NCBI RefSeq assembly: GCF_900200035.1
Contig: NZ_FZTC01000019.1
Span: 434,001-498,000, forward strand
Length of the DNA stretch: 64,000 nucleotides
From: Klebsiella grimontii
Lineage (GTDB): Bacteria; Pseudomonadota; Gammaproteobacteria; Enterobacterales; Enterobacteriaceae
Direction: 5' to 3'
Under the pieces are notes generated by a model, which made no database searches, had not been told where the DNA came from, and saw nothing but the letters and a program-made list of their open reading frames with translations. Positions 1 to 8,289 of the stretch are shown here, in pieces. Positions within the stretch are counted from its first letter, which is position 1; every line of letters starts with the position of its first letter. A program made the position numbers and the translations under genes.

Positions 1-219
1 ATGAAACGTATAGTCGGTTAACCGCTGGTCCAGCACCTTTAACAGGTCGCCATCGTAACCGGTAATATTGTTGTTATCGTCAACAAAGCTAAAGGGAAAA
101 CCGTTAGCATTGACGACCACCTCAACCGTTTTGGCATTAGCGCTTTTCTCAACCGCCTGTGCGCCGGTAATTCCCATTGCCAACGCGAGCGAACTCACCA
201 GTAATATTTTATTTTTCAA
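1..219 (-). CDS. Amino-acid ABC transporter substrate-binding protein, N-terminus (cut by window edge)
   Basis: Seventy-three N-terminal codons of a periplasmic binding protein; the rest lies beyond the window. I chose a TTG start at 219 because GGGGAAAG lies just upstream and the translation opens with a lysine-rich tip, a hydrophobic core and an AQA cleavage site (a signal peptide). The mature start contains the pattern FPFSFVDDNNNITGYDGDL, typical of family 3 solute-binding proteins (polar amino acids). The start overlaps the end of the upstream permease gene by 11 bases, so translation is probably coupled. The ligand cannot be told from the visible part. Confidence 0.85.
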   Translation of the reverse strand, partial: MKNKILLVSSLALAMGITGAQAVEKSANAKTVEVVVNANGFPFSFVDDNNNITGYDGDLLKVLDQRLTDYTFH

Positions 220-961
220 AATACTTTCCCCAAAATGATAACCGTGGACCACTTTTTTGTCCGTTTCCTTGCCAGCGGGCGCTCAGAAACGTTTCTGCAC
301 TGCGCAATGCTCTGGCAATCGCCAGGCACAGCAGGATATAAATCACCAGCACCACGCAATAGGCTTCGACAAAATGAAACCCGCGCGCGGCGGCGATATT
401 GGCTTTCGCCATCAGATCAACAACGGTGATGGTGTAAACCAGCGAGGTGTCTTTAATCAGATCGATCAGCACGCTGGTAAAATTCGGCAACGCGGATACC
501 GCCGCCTGCGGCAAAATAATGCGTCGGAACTGCGTGAATCCGCTTAGCCCAATTGACCATGCTGCCTCCCGCTGCCCCTTATCAACCGCGTTCCACCCGG
601 CGCGAAAGGTTTCAGCGAAATAAGCGCTGAAAATCAACGATAGCGCAGTGACCGCCGCCGCCAGCGGCGAGAGTTTATAGCCGAACATAGTGTCCTGCGG
701 GCCGCCAAACAGCCCGACGGCCACCCACGGCCAGACGTAAAAGAAGAAATACAGCATCACCAGTACCGGGACCGAACGGCCAAAGGAGAGGAATACCTTC
801 GCCGCAACCTGAACGCCCGGAATCTGACGAATAATCGCCCACGCCAGCGCCGCGCCCAGCAGCGTGGAAAACAGCAATGATAATAATGTTATCGCCAGCG
901 TGACCGGCAACGCGCTTAATATAAAAGTAAAATTATCCCGAATGAACGTCAGGCTAAACAT
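209..961 (-). CDS. Amino-acid ABC transporter permease (HisM/GlnP type)
   Basis: Inner-membrane permease of 250 residues with several hydrophobic segments. The cytoplasmic coupling loop near residues 115-150 reads AETFRAGWNAVDKGQREAA followed by the IGLSGFTQFRRIILPQA stretch, the EAA motif of polar amino-acid importers. It follows the second permease by 9 bases and runs into the binding-protein gene, so ATPase, permease, permease and binding protein form one operon. Two different permeases imply a heterodimeric channel. Substrate not determined. Confidence 0.9.
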   Translation of the reverse strand: MFSLTFIRDNFTFILSALPVTLAITLLSLLFSTLLGAALAWAIIRQIPGVQVAAKVFLSFGRSVPVLVMLYFFFYVWPWVAVGLFGGPQDTMFGYKLSPLAAAVTALSLIFSAYFAETFRAGWNAVDKGQREAAWSIGLSGFTQFRRIILPQAAVSALPNFTSVLIDLIKDTSLVYTITVVDLMAKANIAAARGFHFVEAYCVVLVIYILLCLAIARALRSAETFLSARWQGNGQKSGPRLSFWGKYFEK

Positions 962-970
962 GTTTATCTA

Positions 971-1669
971 TCACTCCAGCAGGAACTGATATTTCTTTTC
1001 AATACGAGTAGTCAAATAGAGAATAAAACTATTCAGTACCCAGTAGACGATAATAACGCTGATAAAGGCCGCCACCTGTTTAGCTCCATAGCTATTTTGC
1101 GAAATCTTTTGCGCGCGACCAAAAACATCAACAATGCCAATAATATTGACCAGTGAGGTCATTTTCACCAGGTTAATTAAAAGATTACCAAACACCGGGA
1201 CGGCAATAATGAATCCCTGAGGGAATATGATCCGCAGCAGCCCGGTATGCCAGGGGATATTCAGGCTGGTAATGGCCTCTTTCTGGCCGCTATCCACCGC
1301 GCCCCATGCTGAACGCATCATTTCAGCAAAATAAGGGCTAATGCTGACCGAAATAGACAAAATCGCAAAGGTGGTATCGCTAATCAGCAGCGGCGGCAGC
1401 GACAGCGCGGTGAGGATTAATTTGCCGCCGAAGAAAAACAGCAGGATCAGCAGCGCCAGGGGCGCGCCGCGCAGAATGTCGGTATACCCGTTTGCCGCCG
1501 CTCTGAGCGGCTTAATGCGGCTAAATTGCAGTACCACGATCGGCAGCGCGATCGTCAAACCAAGGAGCAGCGACGCCAGCGCTATCCCGAGGGTCACGGG
1601 CAGGTTTTCCAGCAGCTTCGGCAGTATCCCGGCAATATCCTGCCAGCTAAACAGCGGGTTATTGTTCAT
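971..1669 (-). CDS. Amino-acid ABC transporter permease (HisQ/GlnP type)
   Basis: Inner-membrane permease of 232 residues and partner of the neighbouring permease. It carries the EAA-type coupling loop (AEMMRSAWGAVDSGQKEA, then PWHTGLLRIIFPQG) and about five hydrophobic helices. The gene starts 8 bases after the ATPase stop codon and ends 9 bases before the next permease, as expected within one transcript. Assigned to the polar amino-acid uptake family by motif; the transported solute is unknown. Confidence 0.9.
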   Translation of the reverse strand: MNNNPLFSWQDIAGILPKLLENLPVTLGIALASLLLGLTIALPIVVLQFSRIKPLRAAANGYTDILRGAPLALLILLFFFGGKLILTALSLPPLLISDTTFAILSISVSISPYFAEMMRSAWGAVDSGQKEAITSLNIPWHTGLLRIIFPQGFIIAVPVFGNLLINLVKMTSLVNIIGIVDVFGRAQKISQNSYGAKQVAAFISVIIVYWVLNSFILYLTTRIEKKYQFLLE

Positions 1670-1677
1670 CTTCAGCC

Positions 1678-2418
1678 TCAGGCGTGATAGTGCAGTTGCG
1701 CAAGGAAAGCCCGGGTGCGGCCCTGCTGGGCTGCGCCAAATATCTGTTCCGCCGGACCCTGTTCGACAATCTCGCCGTTTTCCATAAATATCACCCGGGA
1801 AGCGACCTGGCGGGCGAACGCCATTTCGTGGGTGACGATGATCATCGTCTGGCCCGCGGCGGCAATGGTCTGAATAAGCTCAAGCACCTCACCCACTTTT
1901 TCAGGATCCAGCGCGGAGGTCGGCTCATCCAGCAGCAGCACGGCGGGGCTCATCGCCAGCGCGCGCGCAATCCCGATACGCTGCTTTTGGCCACCGGAAA
2001 GACTGTGGGGATAGTGGTCTTTTTTATGCAGCAAACCCACCTGCTTTAAAAGCCGCTCAGCAATATTGAGCGCCTCCTGACGCGGACGTTTTTTAGCGTA
2101 AATCAATCCTTCGGTAATATTTTGCACTGCGGTAAGATTGTGAAACAGATTCCACGACTGAAAAACCATGGCGGTTTTACCGCGTAGTTTTTCAATTTCT
2201 TTTTTCCCCGCCGTTGCGCAATCCAGCGCCACATCATCTATTTTTATTTTCCCGCTATCGGCGGGCTCTAAGAAATTAAGCGTGCGCAACAACGTGGTTT
2301 TTCCTGAGCCGCTGGGGCCAATAATGCAAATAATCTCACCGGAATTAACGCTAAGCGATACCTCTTTTAGTACGCTTTCCCCGGAGAAACTTTTACTGAT
2401 CTTATTGAGAGTCATCAT
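1678..2418 (-). CDS. Amino-acid ABC transporter ATP-binding protein (GlnQ/HisP type)
   Basis: ATPase subunit of 246 residues that powers the importer. Visible motifs are Walker A GPSGSGKTT (residues 34-42), Q-loop FQSWNLF (86-92), signature LSGGQ (140-144), Walker B LLLDEPTSALDP (from 161) and the H-loop THEM near 195. First gene of the operon. Two adjacent ATG codons can start it and no strong ribosome-binding site is seen before them. Confidence 0.92.
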   Translation of the reverse strand: MMTLNKISKSFSGESVLKEVSLSVNSGEIICIIGPSGSGKTTLLRTLNFLEPADSGKIKIDDVALDCATAGKKEIEKLRGKTAMVFQSWNLFHNLTAVQNITEGLIYAKKRPRQEALNIAERLLKQVGLLHKKDHYPHSLSGGQKQRIGIARALAMSPAVLLLDEPTSALDPEKVGEVLELIQTIAAAGQTMIIVTHEMAFARQVASRVIFMENGEIVEQGPAEQIFGAAQQGRTRAFLAQLHYHA

Positions 2419-2753
2419 AATGAGATAGTCGTGAAGGATTTAAAAAACCGCTGCTTATCGGCATTGATTGCTGTGTAAAAACTATATTGCCGGGGTTCAG
2501 ACGATAGCAAACAAGAAAATAGTCTATCGAAAGTTAAAAAATAACTTTTTATATATTTGTTATGACAATGAGGCGGGATTGTAATCAGATCTTCTTAGCA
2601 AAACAGGATGGCGGAAACCGTCATTTATCATTCAAATTTACTGAATGATGAGAGCAAATTGTTTCGATTTTCATTATCACCATGTTGGCCTATCATTTAT
2701 CACATCGGGGCAACAACGCTCCAACACTGATAAAACACTTAAGGAATACGACC
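2419..2753. other. Divergent intergenic region, 335 bp
   Basis: AT-rich gap between the minus-strand amino-acid transporter operon and the plus-strand small exported protein gene; it must hold both promoters. A short inverted repeat (AAAGTTA at 2530-2536, TAACTTT at 2542-2548) lies on the transporter side and may be a regulator site. An AAGGAA ribosome-binding site at 2741-2746 precedes the small gene. No open frame worth calling. Confidence 0.5.
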
Positions 2754-2963
2754 ATGAAATCCATCAAAACTTTCGTTGCAGTTGCCGCTCTCTCCCTGAT
2801 CTCTTTCGGCTCTTTTGCCCAGAGCATCAGCGCCAGCGCGTCCACTCTGGACCGCGCAGAAGCCAAAATTGCCGCTCAGGCCGCAGAACAAGGCGCGTCC
2901 TACAAAATCACCAGCGCACAGTTCAATAACCGCGTACATATGACCGCTGAGCTGACTAAATAA
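2754..2963 (+). CDS. Small exported YdgH/BhsA/McbA-like protein (DUF1471)
   Basis: Protein of 69 residues with a clear signal peptide (MKSIKTF tip, hydrophobic core, cleavage near SFAQ). The mature part ends with the pattern GASYKITSAQFNNRVHMTAEL, typical of the DUF1471 fold found in BhsA/McbA/YdgH stress and biofilm proteins of enterobacteria. The start at 2754 is preceded by AAGGAA; a longer frame from 2682 would put the signal peptide inside the protein and is less likely. Followed 71 bases later by another small exported protein. Specific role unknown. Confidence 0.85.
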   Translation: MKSIKTFVAVAALSLISFGSFAQSISASASTLDRAEAKIAAQAAEQGASYKITSAQFNNRVHMTAELTK

Positions 2964-3034
2964 AATCGACAACATTGCCGGGCCGCCGCAAGAAACAGGC
3001 GACAGCGACAACACGATGAAATAAGGAACACAAC

Positions 3035-3223
3035 ATGAAAAATATCGGCGTAGTCACCGCACTGCTTCTGGCTGCTACACTCTCGTCCGGCGCGATGGCC
3101 GCAGAGAATAGCTTTGCGCGCCCGGAGGCAGGTTCAAATATCGATACGTCTGTGCATCAGAATCATATAGATGTCAGCCATGCCTTTGATAAAGAGAGCC
3201 TGACCGCAGGCAATCTTCAGTAA
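3035..3223 (+). CDS. Small exported protein of unknown function
   Basis: Predicted 62-residue protein with a textbook signal peptide (MKN tip, hydrophobic stretch, AMA cleavage site near residue 22), leaving a hydrophilic, His/Asp-containing mature peptide of about 40 residues without cysteines. Ribosome-binding site AAGGAA lies just before the ATG. It shares orientation with the DUF1471 gene upstream and ends at a hairpin terminator, so the two are probably co-transcribed. I do not recognise the family. Confidence 0.7.
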   Translation: MKNIGVVTALLLAATLSSGAMAAENSFARPEAGSNIDTSVHQNHIDVSHAFDKESLTAGNLQ

Positions 3224-3233
3224 CACACAGCGC

Positions 3234-3271
3234 AAGGCGCGCGCGGAATTATCCGCTGCGCGCCTTACTTT
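3234..3271 (+). terminator. Rho-independent terminator
   Basis: GC-rich hairpin with arms AAGGCGCGCGCGG (3234-3246) and CCGCTGCGCGCCTT (3253-3266, one bulge), then ACTTTTT. It ends the small exported protein pair and reaches into the stop codon of the opposing gene. Confidence 0.75.
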
Positions 3272-3540
3272 TTCTGCCAGTGAGCCCACGGATTATCCGC
3301 CGGCGCGTCCTCTTTTGCTGTCTCTGCACCGGACAGCGAATCAATATACAGCGCTTCCACCTCTTTACGCGCCCACGGCGTGCGGCGTAAAAACTTCAGA
3401 CTCGATTTAATGCTCGGATCGCTTTTAAAGCAGTTAATGTTGATGCGTTTCGCCAGTTCGGCCCAGCCATATTGCGCGACCAGCGCGTTTAATAGCGCCT
3501 CCAGCGTGATGCCGTGCAGAGGATCGTTTGGGTGCTGCAT
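3265..3540 (-). CDS. VF530-family protein (DUF2132)
   Basis: Protein of 91 residues that matches the VF530/DUF2132 family: the opening [18 protein letters not shown], the [24 protein letters not shown] core and the trailing W-rich tail are characteristic. Members are small helical proteins proposed to bind DNA; the biological role is not established. It stands alone, convergent with the small exported protein genes and divergent from the Cys-leader operon. Confidence 0.88.
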   Translation of the reverse strand: MQHPNDPLHGITLEALLNALVAQYGWAELAKRININCFKSDPSIKSSLKFLRRTPWARKEVEALYIDSLSGAETAKEDAPADNPWAHWQKK

Positions 3541-3737
3541 TGCGTCTTTTACCTGAATTAAAAATTTTGCTCACCATACTGGCTCCAGACGCCAATCGCA
3601 ACCGCCCCGCCTCTCCCTTATCCAAAATTCGCAAAAGCACAGAACCCTCCTCGGTCATAAATTAGAAAAGAACGTTATTGGTTGAATATTTTCGCTTAAG
3701 GCAAGCTGGCTTCAACCACCCGACTGAGGAATCGATC

Positions 3738-3866
3738 ATGCGCTGTTGTTGTCCCCGAACCCTGGACCTGTACCGACGAAAACATCTGAATACCGCCTTC
3801 GGAGAACACAATGAACGCGACAACTTTACCGATACTGGATCTGGCCCGCTACGCGGATCCCGCTGA
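3738..3866 (+). CDS. Cysteine-run leader peptide (regulatory upstream ORF)
   Basis: Short frame of 42 residues starting MRCCCPRTLDLYRR, with GAGGA at 3725-3729 eight bases ahead of the ATG. It ends 56 bases inside the downstream oxygenase gene, in another frame. Three consecutive TGT codons right after the start, and an overlap with the next start codon, are the design of amino-acid-sensing leader ORFs, here presumably sensing charged tRNA-Cys. Polycysteine upstream ORFs with such a role are known from mycobacteria. That it regulates this operon is inference; the frame and its ribosome-binding site are seen directly. Confidence 0.65.
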   Translation: MRCCCPRTLDLYRRKHLNTAFGEHNERDNFTDTGSGPLRGSR

Positions 3867-4839
3867 AAAAGCGGCGTTTCTCGCCGACCTGCGCCACGCC
3901 GCCCGCGATATCGGCTTCTTTTATCTGATCAACCACGGCGTTGATGAGTCGCTGCAGCAGGCCGTACAGGAGCAATCCCGCGCCTTTTTTGCCCTTCCCG
4001 ACGCTCAAAAGCAGAGCGTGGCGATGATTCACTCCCCACATTTTCGCGGCTACAACCGCGCCGCGTCGGAATTAACCCGCGGTCAGCCCGACTGGCGCGA
4101 GCAGTTCGATATCGGCGCCGAACGTCCGGCGCTCAGGCTTGACGAACGCGCTCCGCGCTGGCAGCGCCTGCAGGGGCCGAATCTCTGGCCAGAGGCGTTG
4201 CCCTCGCTCAGACCAACGTTGTTAACCTGGCAACGGGAAATGACCCAGGTTGGGATCACCCTGCTGCGCGCCTTCGCCGAAGCGCTGCACCTGCCGTTGG
4301 ATGCCTTTGATGGCCTGTACGGCGAAAAACCCAACGAACATATCAAGCTAATCCGCTATCCCGGCCAGCAGGAAACCCAGAGCGCCCAGGGCGTTGGCGC
4401 GCATAAGGACTCCGGTTTCCTCAGCTTCTTGTTGCAGGATGAGCAGAAAGGATTGCAGGTCGAAGTCTCCCCCGACCGCTGGATTGACGCCACCCCGCTG
4501 GCGGGCAGCTTTGTGGTGAATATCGGCGAACTGCTGGAGCTGGCGACCAATGGCTATCTGCGCGCAACGGTGCACCGGGTCGTTTCGCCGCCCGCCGACC
4601 AGCAGCGGCTGTCGATAGCCTTTTTCCTCGGCGCCCAGCTGGATGCCGTGGTCCCCGTCTACACCCTACCTGACGAGCTGGCCCGCGAAGCCCTCGGACC
4701 GGATAGCGACCCGCAAAACCCGCTGCTACGCGAAGTGGGCTGGAATTACCTGAAAGGGCGTCTGCGTTCGCATCCTGATGTCGCCGAACGCTACTACCAG
4801 GATGTTTTTCGCGAACGCGCCGAGCAATTGATCGTTTAA
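3811..4839 (+). CDS. 2-oxoglutarate/Fe(II)-dependent oxygenase (isopenicillin N synthase-like)
   Basis: Cytoplasmic oxygenase of 342 residues. The N-terminal DIGFFYLINHGV stretch (33-44) is the DIOX_N signature. The iron ligands are visible as His198-x-Asp200 in GAHKDSGF and His255 in ATVHRV, and Arg266-x-Ser268 (RLS) is the co-substrate carboxylate site. The gene overlaps the Cys-run leader ORF and sits 26 bases before a MetQ-like importer. A reasonable inference is that it oxidises a compound brought in by that importer, perhaps a sulfur-containing one; the real substrate is unknown. Confidence 0.88.
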   Translation: MNATTLPILDLARYADPAEKAAFLADLRHAARDIGFFYLINHGVDESLQQAVQEQSRAFFALPDAQKQSVAMIHSPHFRGYNRAASELTRGQPDWREQFDIGAERPALRLDERAPRWQRLQGPNLWPEALPSLRPTLLTWQREMTQVGITLLRAFAEALHLPLDAFDGLYGEKPNEHIKLIRYPGQQETQSAQGVGAHKDSGFLSFLLQDEQKGLQVEVSPDRWIDATPLAGSFVVNIGELLELATNGYLRATVHRVVSPPADQQRLSIAFFLGAQLDAVVPVYTLPDELAREALGPDSDPQNPLLREVGWNYLKGRLRSHPDVAERYYQDVFRERAEQLIV

Positions 4840-4865
4840 ACATAACAACAAACACAAGGAATAAG

Positions 4866-5675
4866 ATGATGAAATATGCCGCATTTAAACTGGCAGGGGT
4901 TGCACTGTCTCTCTCTCTGGCATGGACTTCCGCCCAGGCCGCCGCGCTGCGCGTCGCCGCGGACCCGGTGCCGCACGCCGAAATCCTTAACTACATTAAA
5001 AAGATCGATCCCAGCCTCGACCTGAAAATTGTCGAACTCACCAGCGGCGTTAACGCCAACGAACTGCTGGCCAACGGCGACGTCGATGCCAACTATTTCC
5101 AGCACGTGCCCTATCTGAAAGATCAGGAGAAAGCGCTGGGTAAAACCTTCGCCGTCGCGGCGACCGTGCATATTGAGCCGCTGGGGATCTATTCGCGCAA
5201 GCATAAAGATTTTAAATCGCTGCCCGAGAACGCCACCGTGGCGGTACCGAATAACACCACCAACCTGAGCCGCGCGCTGTTTCTGCTGCAAAATCAGGGG
5301 CTGATTAAGCTAGCGGCCAAATTCACCGACCCGGCGACCACCCTGGCGACGCCGAAAGATATTGTGGAAAACCCGAAGCACCTGAAAATCCTTGAGATTG
5401 AATCACCGCAAATCCCGCGGTCGCTGGATGACGTCGACCTGGCGGTGATTAATGGCAATTACGCGCTGGAAGCCGGGCTGGTGCCAGCCAAAGATGCGCT
5501 GGGTCTGGAGAGCGCGACCAACAACCCGTACGCCAATATCCTGGTGACAACGCCGGCGCTGGCAAACGATCCGCGCATCAAGGCGCTGGCCAAAGACCTC
5601 ACTTCGCCGCAGGTCGCCGAATTTATTCGTAAGCAGTATAACGGCTCGGTGATCCCGGTTGCCCCTCAGTCATGA
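4866..5675 (+). CDS. MetQ/NlpA-family substrate-binding protein
   Basis: Periplasmic binding protein of 269 residues. The mature part begins [14 protein letters not shown] and contains [15 protein letters not shown], as in MetQ/NlpA proteins that bind methionine or related ligands. The N-terminus has an ordinary signal peptide ending SAQAAA, with no lipobox cysteine, so unlike E. coli MetQ it should be soluble. Two adjacent ATG codons are possible starts; AAGGA lies at 4856-4860. Its stop overlaps the start of the ATPase gene by 4 bases. The ligand is probably not plain methionine given the operon context, but this is not proved. Confidence 0.88.
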   Translation: MMKYAAFKLAGVALSLSLAWTSAQAAALRVAADPVPHAEILNYIKKIDPSLDLKIVELTSGVNANELLANGDVDANYFQHVPYLKDQEKALGKTFAVAATVHIEPLGIYSRKHKDFKSLPENATVAVPNNTTNLSRALFLLQNQGLIKLAAKFTDPATTLATPKDIVENPKHLKILEIESPQIPRSLDDVDLAVINGNYALEAGLVPAKDALGLESATNNPYANILVTTPALANDPRIKALAKDLTSPQVAEFIRKQYNGSVIPVAPQS

Positions 5676-6463
5676 TTGAGATTGCCGGGCTGAGTAAAAC
5701 CTATGCCGGAACAGGCCGACCGGCGCTAAACGATGTCTCTCTGCAGGTGCCGAAAGGAGCCGTTTACGGCATCCTTGGGCGCAGCGGCGCAGGCAAAAGT
5801 ACGCTGATACGCTGCCTGAATTTGCTGGAGCGGCCCACGTCGGGCCGCATTATTGTGAACGGGAACGATATTACCCGGATGGATAAAACCGCGCTGCGCG
5901 AGTACCGGCTGCGCACCGGGATGATCTTCCAGCACTTTAATTTACTGCACGCCCGCAGCGTCGCCGACAACATCGCGGTGCCGCTGGAGATAGCCAAAGT
6001 GCCGAAAGCGGCGCGGCAGGCGCGGGTGGCGGAGCTGCTGGAACTGGTCGGGCTGGCGGACAAAGCCGCCGCCTTTCCGTCACAGCTTTCCGGCGGGCAA
6101 AAACAGCGTGTCGGGATCGCCCGCGCGCTGGCCGCGAGGCCGGACGTGCTGCTGTGCGATGAGGCCACCAGCGCCCTCGACCCCGAGACCACGGCCTCGG
6201 TGCTCAGCCTGCTGGCGGATATCAATCAACAGCTGAACCTCACCATCGTGCTGATCACCCACGAACTGGACGTGGTGAAAACCCTCTGCGACCACGCGGC
6301 GCTGCTGGAGCACGGGGAGATTATTGAAAGCGGCAGAATCGCCGATTTGCTGGTGGCTCCATGGTCGCGGCTACGGCAGTCGCTGCTGCACGATCCTCAG
6401 GCGGAGCGGGATTTCCTCGCCCGCCACGGTTTTCACGGGAGGCCATTATGCGGAGTAGCATGA
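5672..6463 (+). CDS. MetN-like ABC transporter ATP-binding protein
   Basis: ATPase of 263 residues with Walker [10 protein letters not shown] (36-44), signature [15 protein letters not shown] and the MetN hallmark [14 protein letters not shown]. coli MetN is about 343 residues and ends in a ligand-sensing ACT-like domain that blocks transport when methionine is abundant; this protein stops near the end of the ATPase core and lacks that domain. It overlaps both neighbours and so is coupled to the binding protein and the permease. Confidence 0.92.
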   Translation: MIEIAGLSKTYAGTGRPALNDVSLQVPKGAVYGILGRSGAGKSTLIRCLNLLERPTSGRIIVNGNDITRMDKTALREYRLRTGMIFQHFNLLHARSVADNIAVPLEIAKVPKAARQARVAELLELVGLADKAAAFPSQLSGGQKQRVGIARALAARPDVLLCDEATSALDPETTASVLSLLADINQQLNLTIVLITHELDVVKTLCDHAALLEHGEIIESGRIADLLVAPWSRLRQSLLHDPQAERDFLARHGFHGRPLCGVA

Positions 6464-7119
6464 GTTGGGAAGATCTCTGGCCGCTGCTGCTTCAGGGCAC
6501 GGTAGATACCGTTTATATGGTCGGCCTGGCGGCGCTGTTTACCGTGCTGCTCGGGTTGCCGACCGGCGTGCTGCTGTTTGTTTCGCGCCGCAATGGCCTG
6601 GCGCCGATGCCGAAACTCAACGCCGTGCTGGGCGCGATTATCAACTTTGGTCGTTCGCTGCCGTTTATCGTCCTGCTGATCGCCCTGATCCCTTTTACCC
6701 GGCTGATTATCGGCACCACCCTCGGCAGTACCGCCGCGGTGGTTCCGGTCACCATTGGCGCCTTTCCGTTCTTTGCGCGGCTGACGGAGAATGCGCTGGA
6801 TGAAGTGGATTACGGGCGTATCGAGGCGATTTTATCGATGGGCGGCAACATCTGGCACGTTATCTTTAAATCGCTGCTGCCGGAAGCGCTGCCGACCCTG
6901 CTGGCAGGCATCACGCTGACCATCGTCATGCTGATCGGCTTCTCTTCGATGGCGGGCGTGATTGGCGGCGGCGGGCTGGGCGATTTGGCCATTCGCTACG
7001 GCTATCAGCGCTTTAATAACGAGGTGATGGTCGGCACGGTGCTCATTCTGGTCGCGCTGGTGCAGGGCGTGCAGATGGCCGGCGACCGTCTGGTACGCGG
7101 CCTCGCCCACCGGCGTTAA
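6448..7119 (+). CDS. MetI-like ABC transporter permease
   Basis: Inner-membrane permease of about 223 residues, with MetI-like features: [30 protein letters not shown] as coupling loop and [16 protein letters not shown] near the C-terminus. I place the start at 6448, five bases after GGGAGG; an ATG at 6460 overlapping the ATPase stop as ATGA is a close alternative. It completes the importer (binding protein, ATPase, permease) and is followed by a hairpin that probably ends the operon. Confidence 0.9.
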   Translation: MRSSMSWEDLWPLLLQGTVDTVYMVGLAALFTVLLGLPTGVLLFVSRRNGLAPMPKLNAVLGAIINFGRSLPFIVLLIALIPFTRLIIGTTLGSTAAVVPVTIGAFPFFARLTENALDEVDYGRIEAILSMGGNIWHVIFKSLLPEALPTLLAGITLTIVMLIGFSSMAGVIGGGGLGDLAIRYGYQRFNNEVMVGTVLILVALVQGVQMAGDRLVRGLAHRR

Positions 7120-7125
7120 CGCTAA

Positions 7126-7148
7126 GCGGATGGCTGCGCGCCATCCGC
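7126..7148. terminator. Hairpin between convergent genes
   Basis: Perfect 9-base arms GCGGATGGC (7126-7134) and GCCATCCGC (7140-7148), flanked by TAA and TTA that extend the stem. It fills the short gap between the permease and nitronate monooxygenase genes and probably acts in both directions, though there is no long T run. Confidence 0.6.
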
Positions 7149-7150
7149 GC

Positions 7151-8197
7151 TTAAAACCCGCATTCGTTTACCAGGGTCCGAATCAGCTCCGCCGCCGGCA
7201 GCTCGCGAATCAGGCTGACGCCCTGCCCGGCCCAGTGCGCGCCGTACTGGCGGTCCCCCTGCGCTTTCGCCGCCGATGCCAGCGCTTTCCCGACGTCATA
7301 GGCCACGGGATAATCCGGTACGAGGTGGCGATCGTTTATTGCGCGCCAGCCGTTAACCAAACATCTTGCCGGGCGCCCGGAAATCGCCGACGTTAACACG
7401 GTGTGTCCGTCAGTCGCGCCTTTAATCGCCTCGCGGTAGCCGGCGTCCGCTGCCGATTCCGGGCACAGCAGAAAAGCCGTTCCCAGCTGCGCGCCTTCGG
7501 CGCCGAGATGCATTACGCTGTTCACTCCCGCGCCGTCCATGATGCCACCTGCGGCGATAAGCGGAATATCAATGCGCCGCTTAAGCGCCTGAATCAGGGT
7601 AAAGGTACTCATCTGCCCATCGGGCGCCTGGGGATCGAAGATGCCGCGATGACCGCCGGCCTCATAGCCCTGCGCCACCACCATATCGATGCCCTGCTCT
7701 ACGGCCAGCAGCGCCTCCTCCACGCTGGTGGCGCTCGCCAGGGTAACGATGCCTTTTTCACGCAGCCGGTCAACGACCCCTCGCTCCGGAACACCAAAAT
7801 GGAAGCTGACCACCGCCGGAGTAAGATCGAGCAAAAGCTCGGCCATCCGCGGCTGCTGCTGAAAACTCAGGTAGATTTCCGCCAGCGTCTCCGGTGGCAG
7901 GCCGCCAAAGCGCGCAAACTCAGGGCGCAGTCGCGCCAGCCACTGCACTTCACGCTGCGGGTCCCTTATTGCCGGGGCGTGGCAAAATACGTTGACGTTA
8001 AACGGACGGGTGGTTAAGCGCCGGGTGTGGTTGATAAGCGCCTCGGCCTGCTCTACCGTGGAGGATCCCAGCCCCAGCGAGCCGAGCGCGCCGGCGTCGC
8101 TAACCGCGGCCGCCAGCTCCGGCGTCGACACGCCGGCCATCGGCGCCTGAATAATGGGATAATCAATATCAAGCTGCTGCGTAAGCCGGTTGCTCAT
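7151..8197 (-). CDS. Nitronate monooxygenase-family flavoprotein
   Basis: TIM-barrel flavoenzyme of 348 residues of the nitronate monooxygenase (2-nitropropane dioxygenase) family, which oxidises alkyl nitronates with FMN. Supporting stretches are the N-terminal YPIIQAPMAGVSTPELAAAVSDAGALG, the VAQGYEAGGHRG loop and IPLIAAGGIMDG (FMN phosphate binding). It is divergent from a LysR regulator 92 bases away, the usual arrangement for a LysR target gene, so control by that regulator is likely. The physiological substrate is unknown. Confidence 0.88.
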   Translation of the reverse strand: MSNRLTQQLDIDYPIIQAPMAGVSTPELAAAVSDAGALGSLGLGSSTVEQAEALINHTRRLTTRPFNVNVFCHAPAIRDPQREVQWLARLRPEFARFGGLPPETLAEIYLSFQQQPRMAELLLDLTPAVVSFHFGVPERGVVDRLREKGIVTLASATSVEEALLAVEQGIDMVVAQGYEAGGHRGIFDPQAPDGQMSTFTLIQALKRRIDIPLIAAGGIMDGAGVNSVMHLGAEGAQLGTAFLLCPESAADAGYREAIKGATDGHTVLTSAISGRPARCLVNGWRAINDRHLVPDYPVAYDVGKALASAAKAQGDRQYGAHWAGQGVSLIRELPAAELIRTLVNECGF

Positions 8198-8289
8198 GGT
8201 GTGCCCTGATAAAATTTGTGCGTTGAGGCAATTAAAATCTCTTTTAGAGATGATAAGATCAACATTATTTTCAAATTAAGAATAAAAGT

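Noticed and set aside
2530-2548. AAAGTTA/TAACTTT inverted repeat as a firm operator call
   Set aside because: Seven-base arms in AT-rich sequence are too likely by chance; mentioned only within the intergenic description.
3678-3737. Extended N-terminus for the Cys-run leader ORF
   Set aside because: The strong GAGGA site lies before the ATG at 3738; the upstream start has none.
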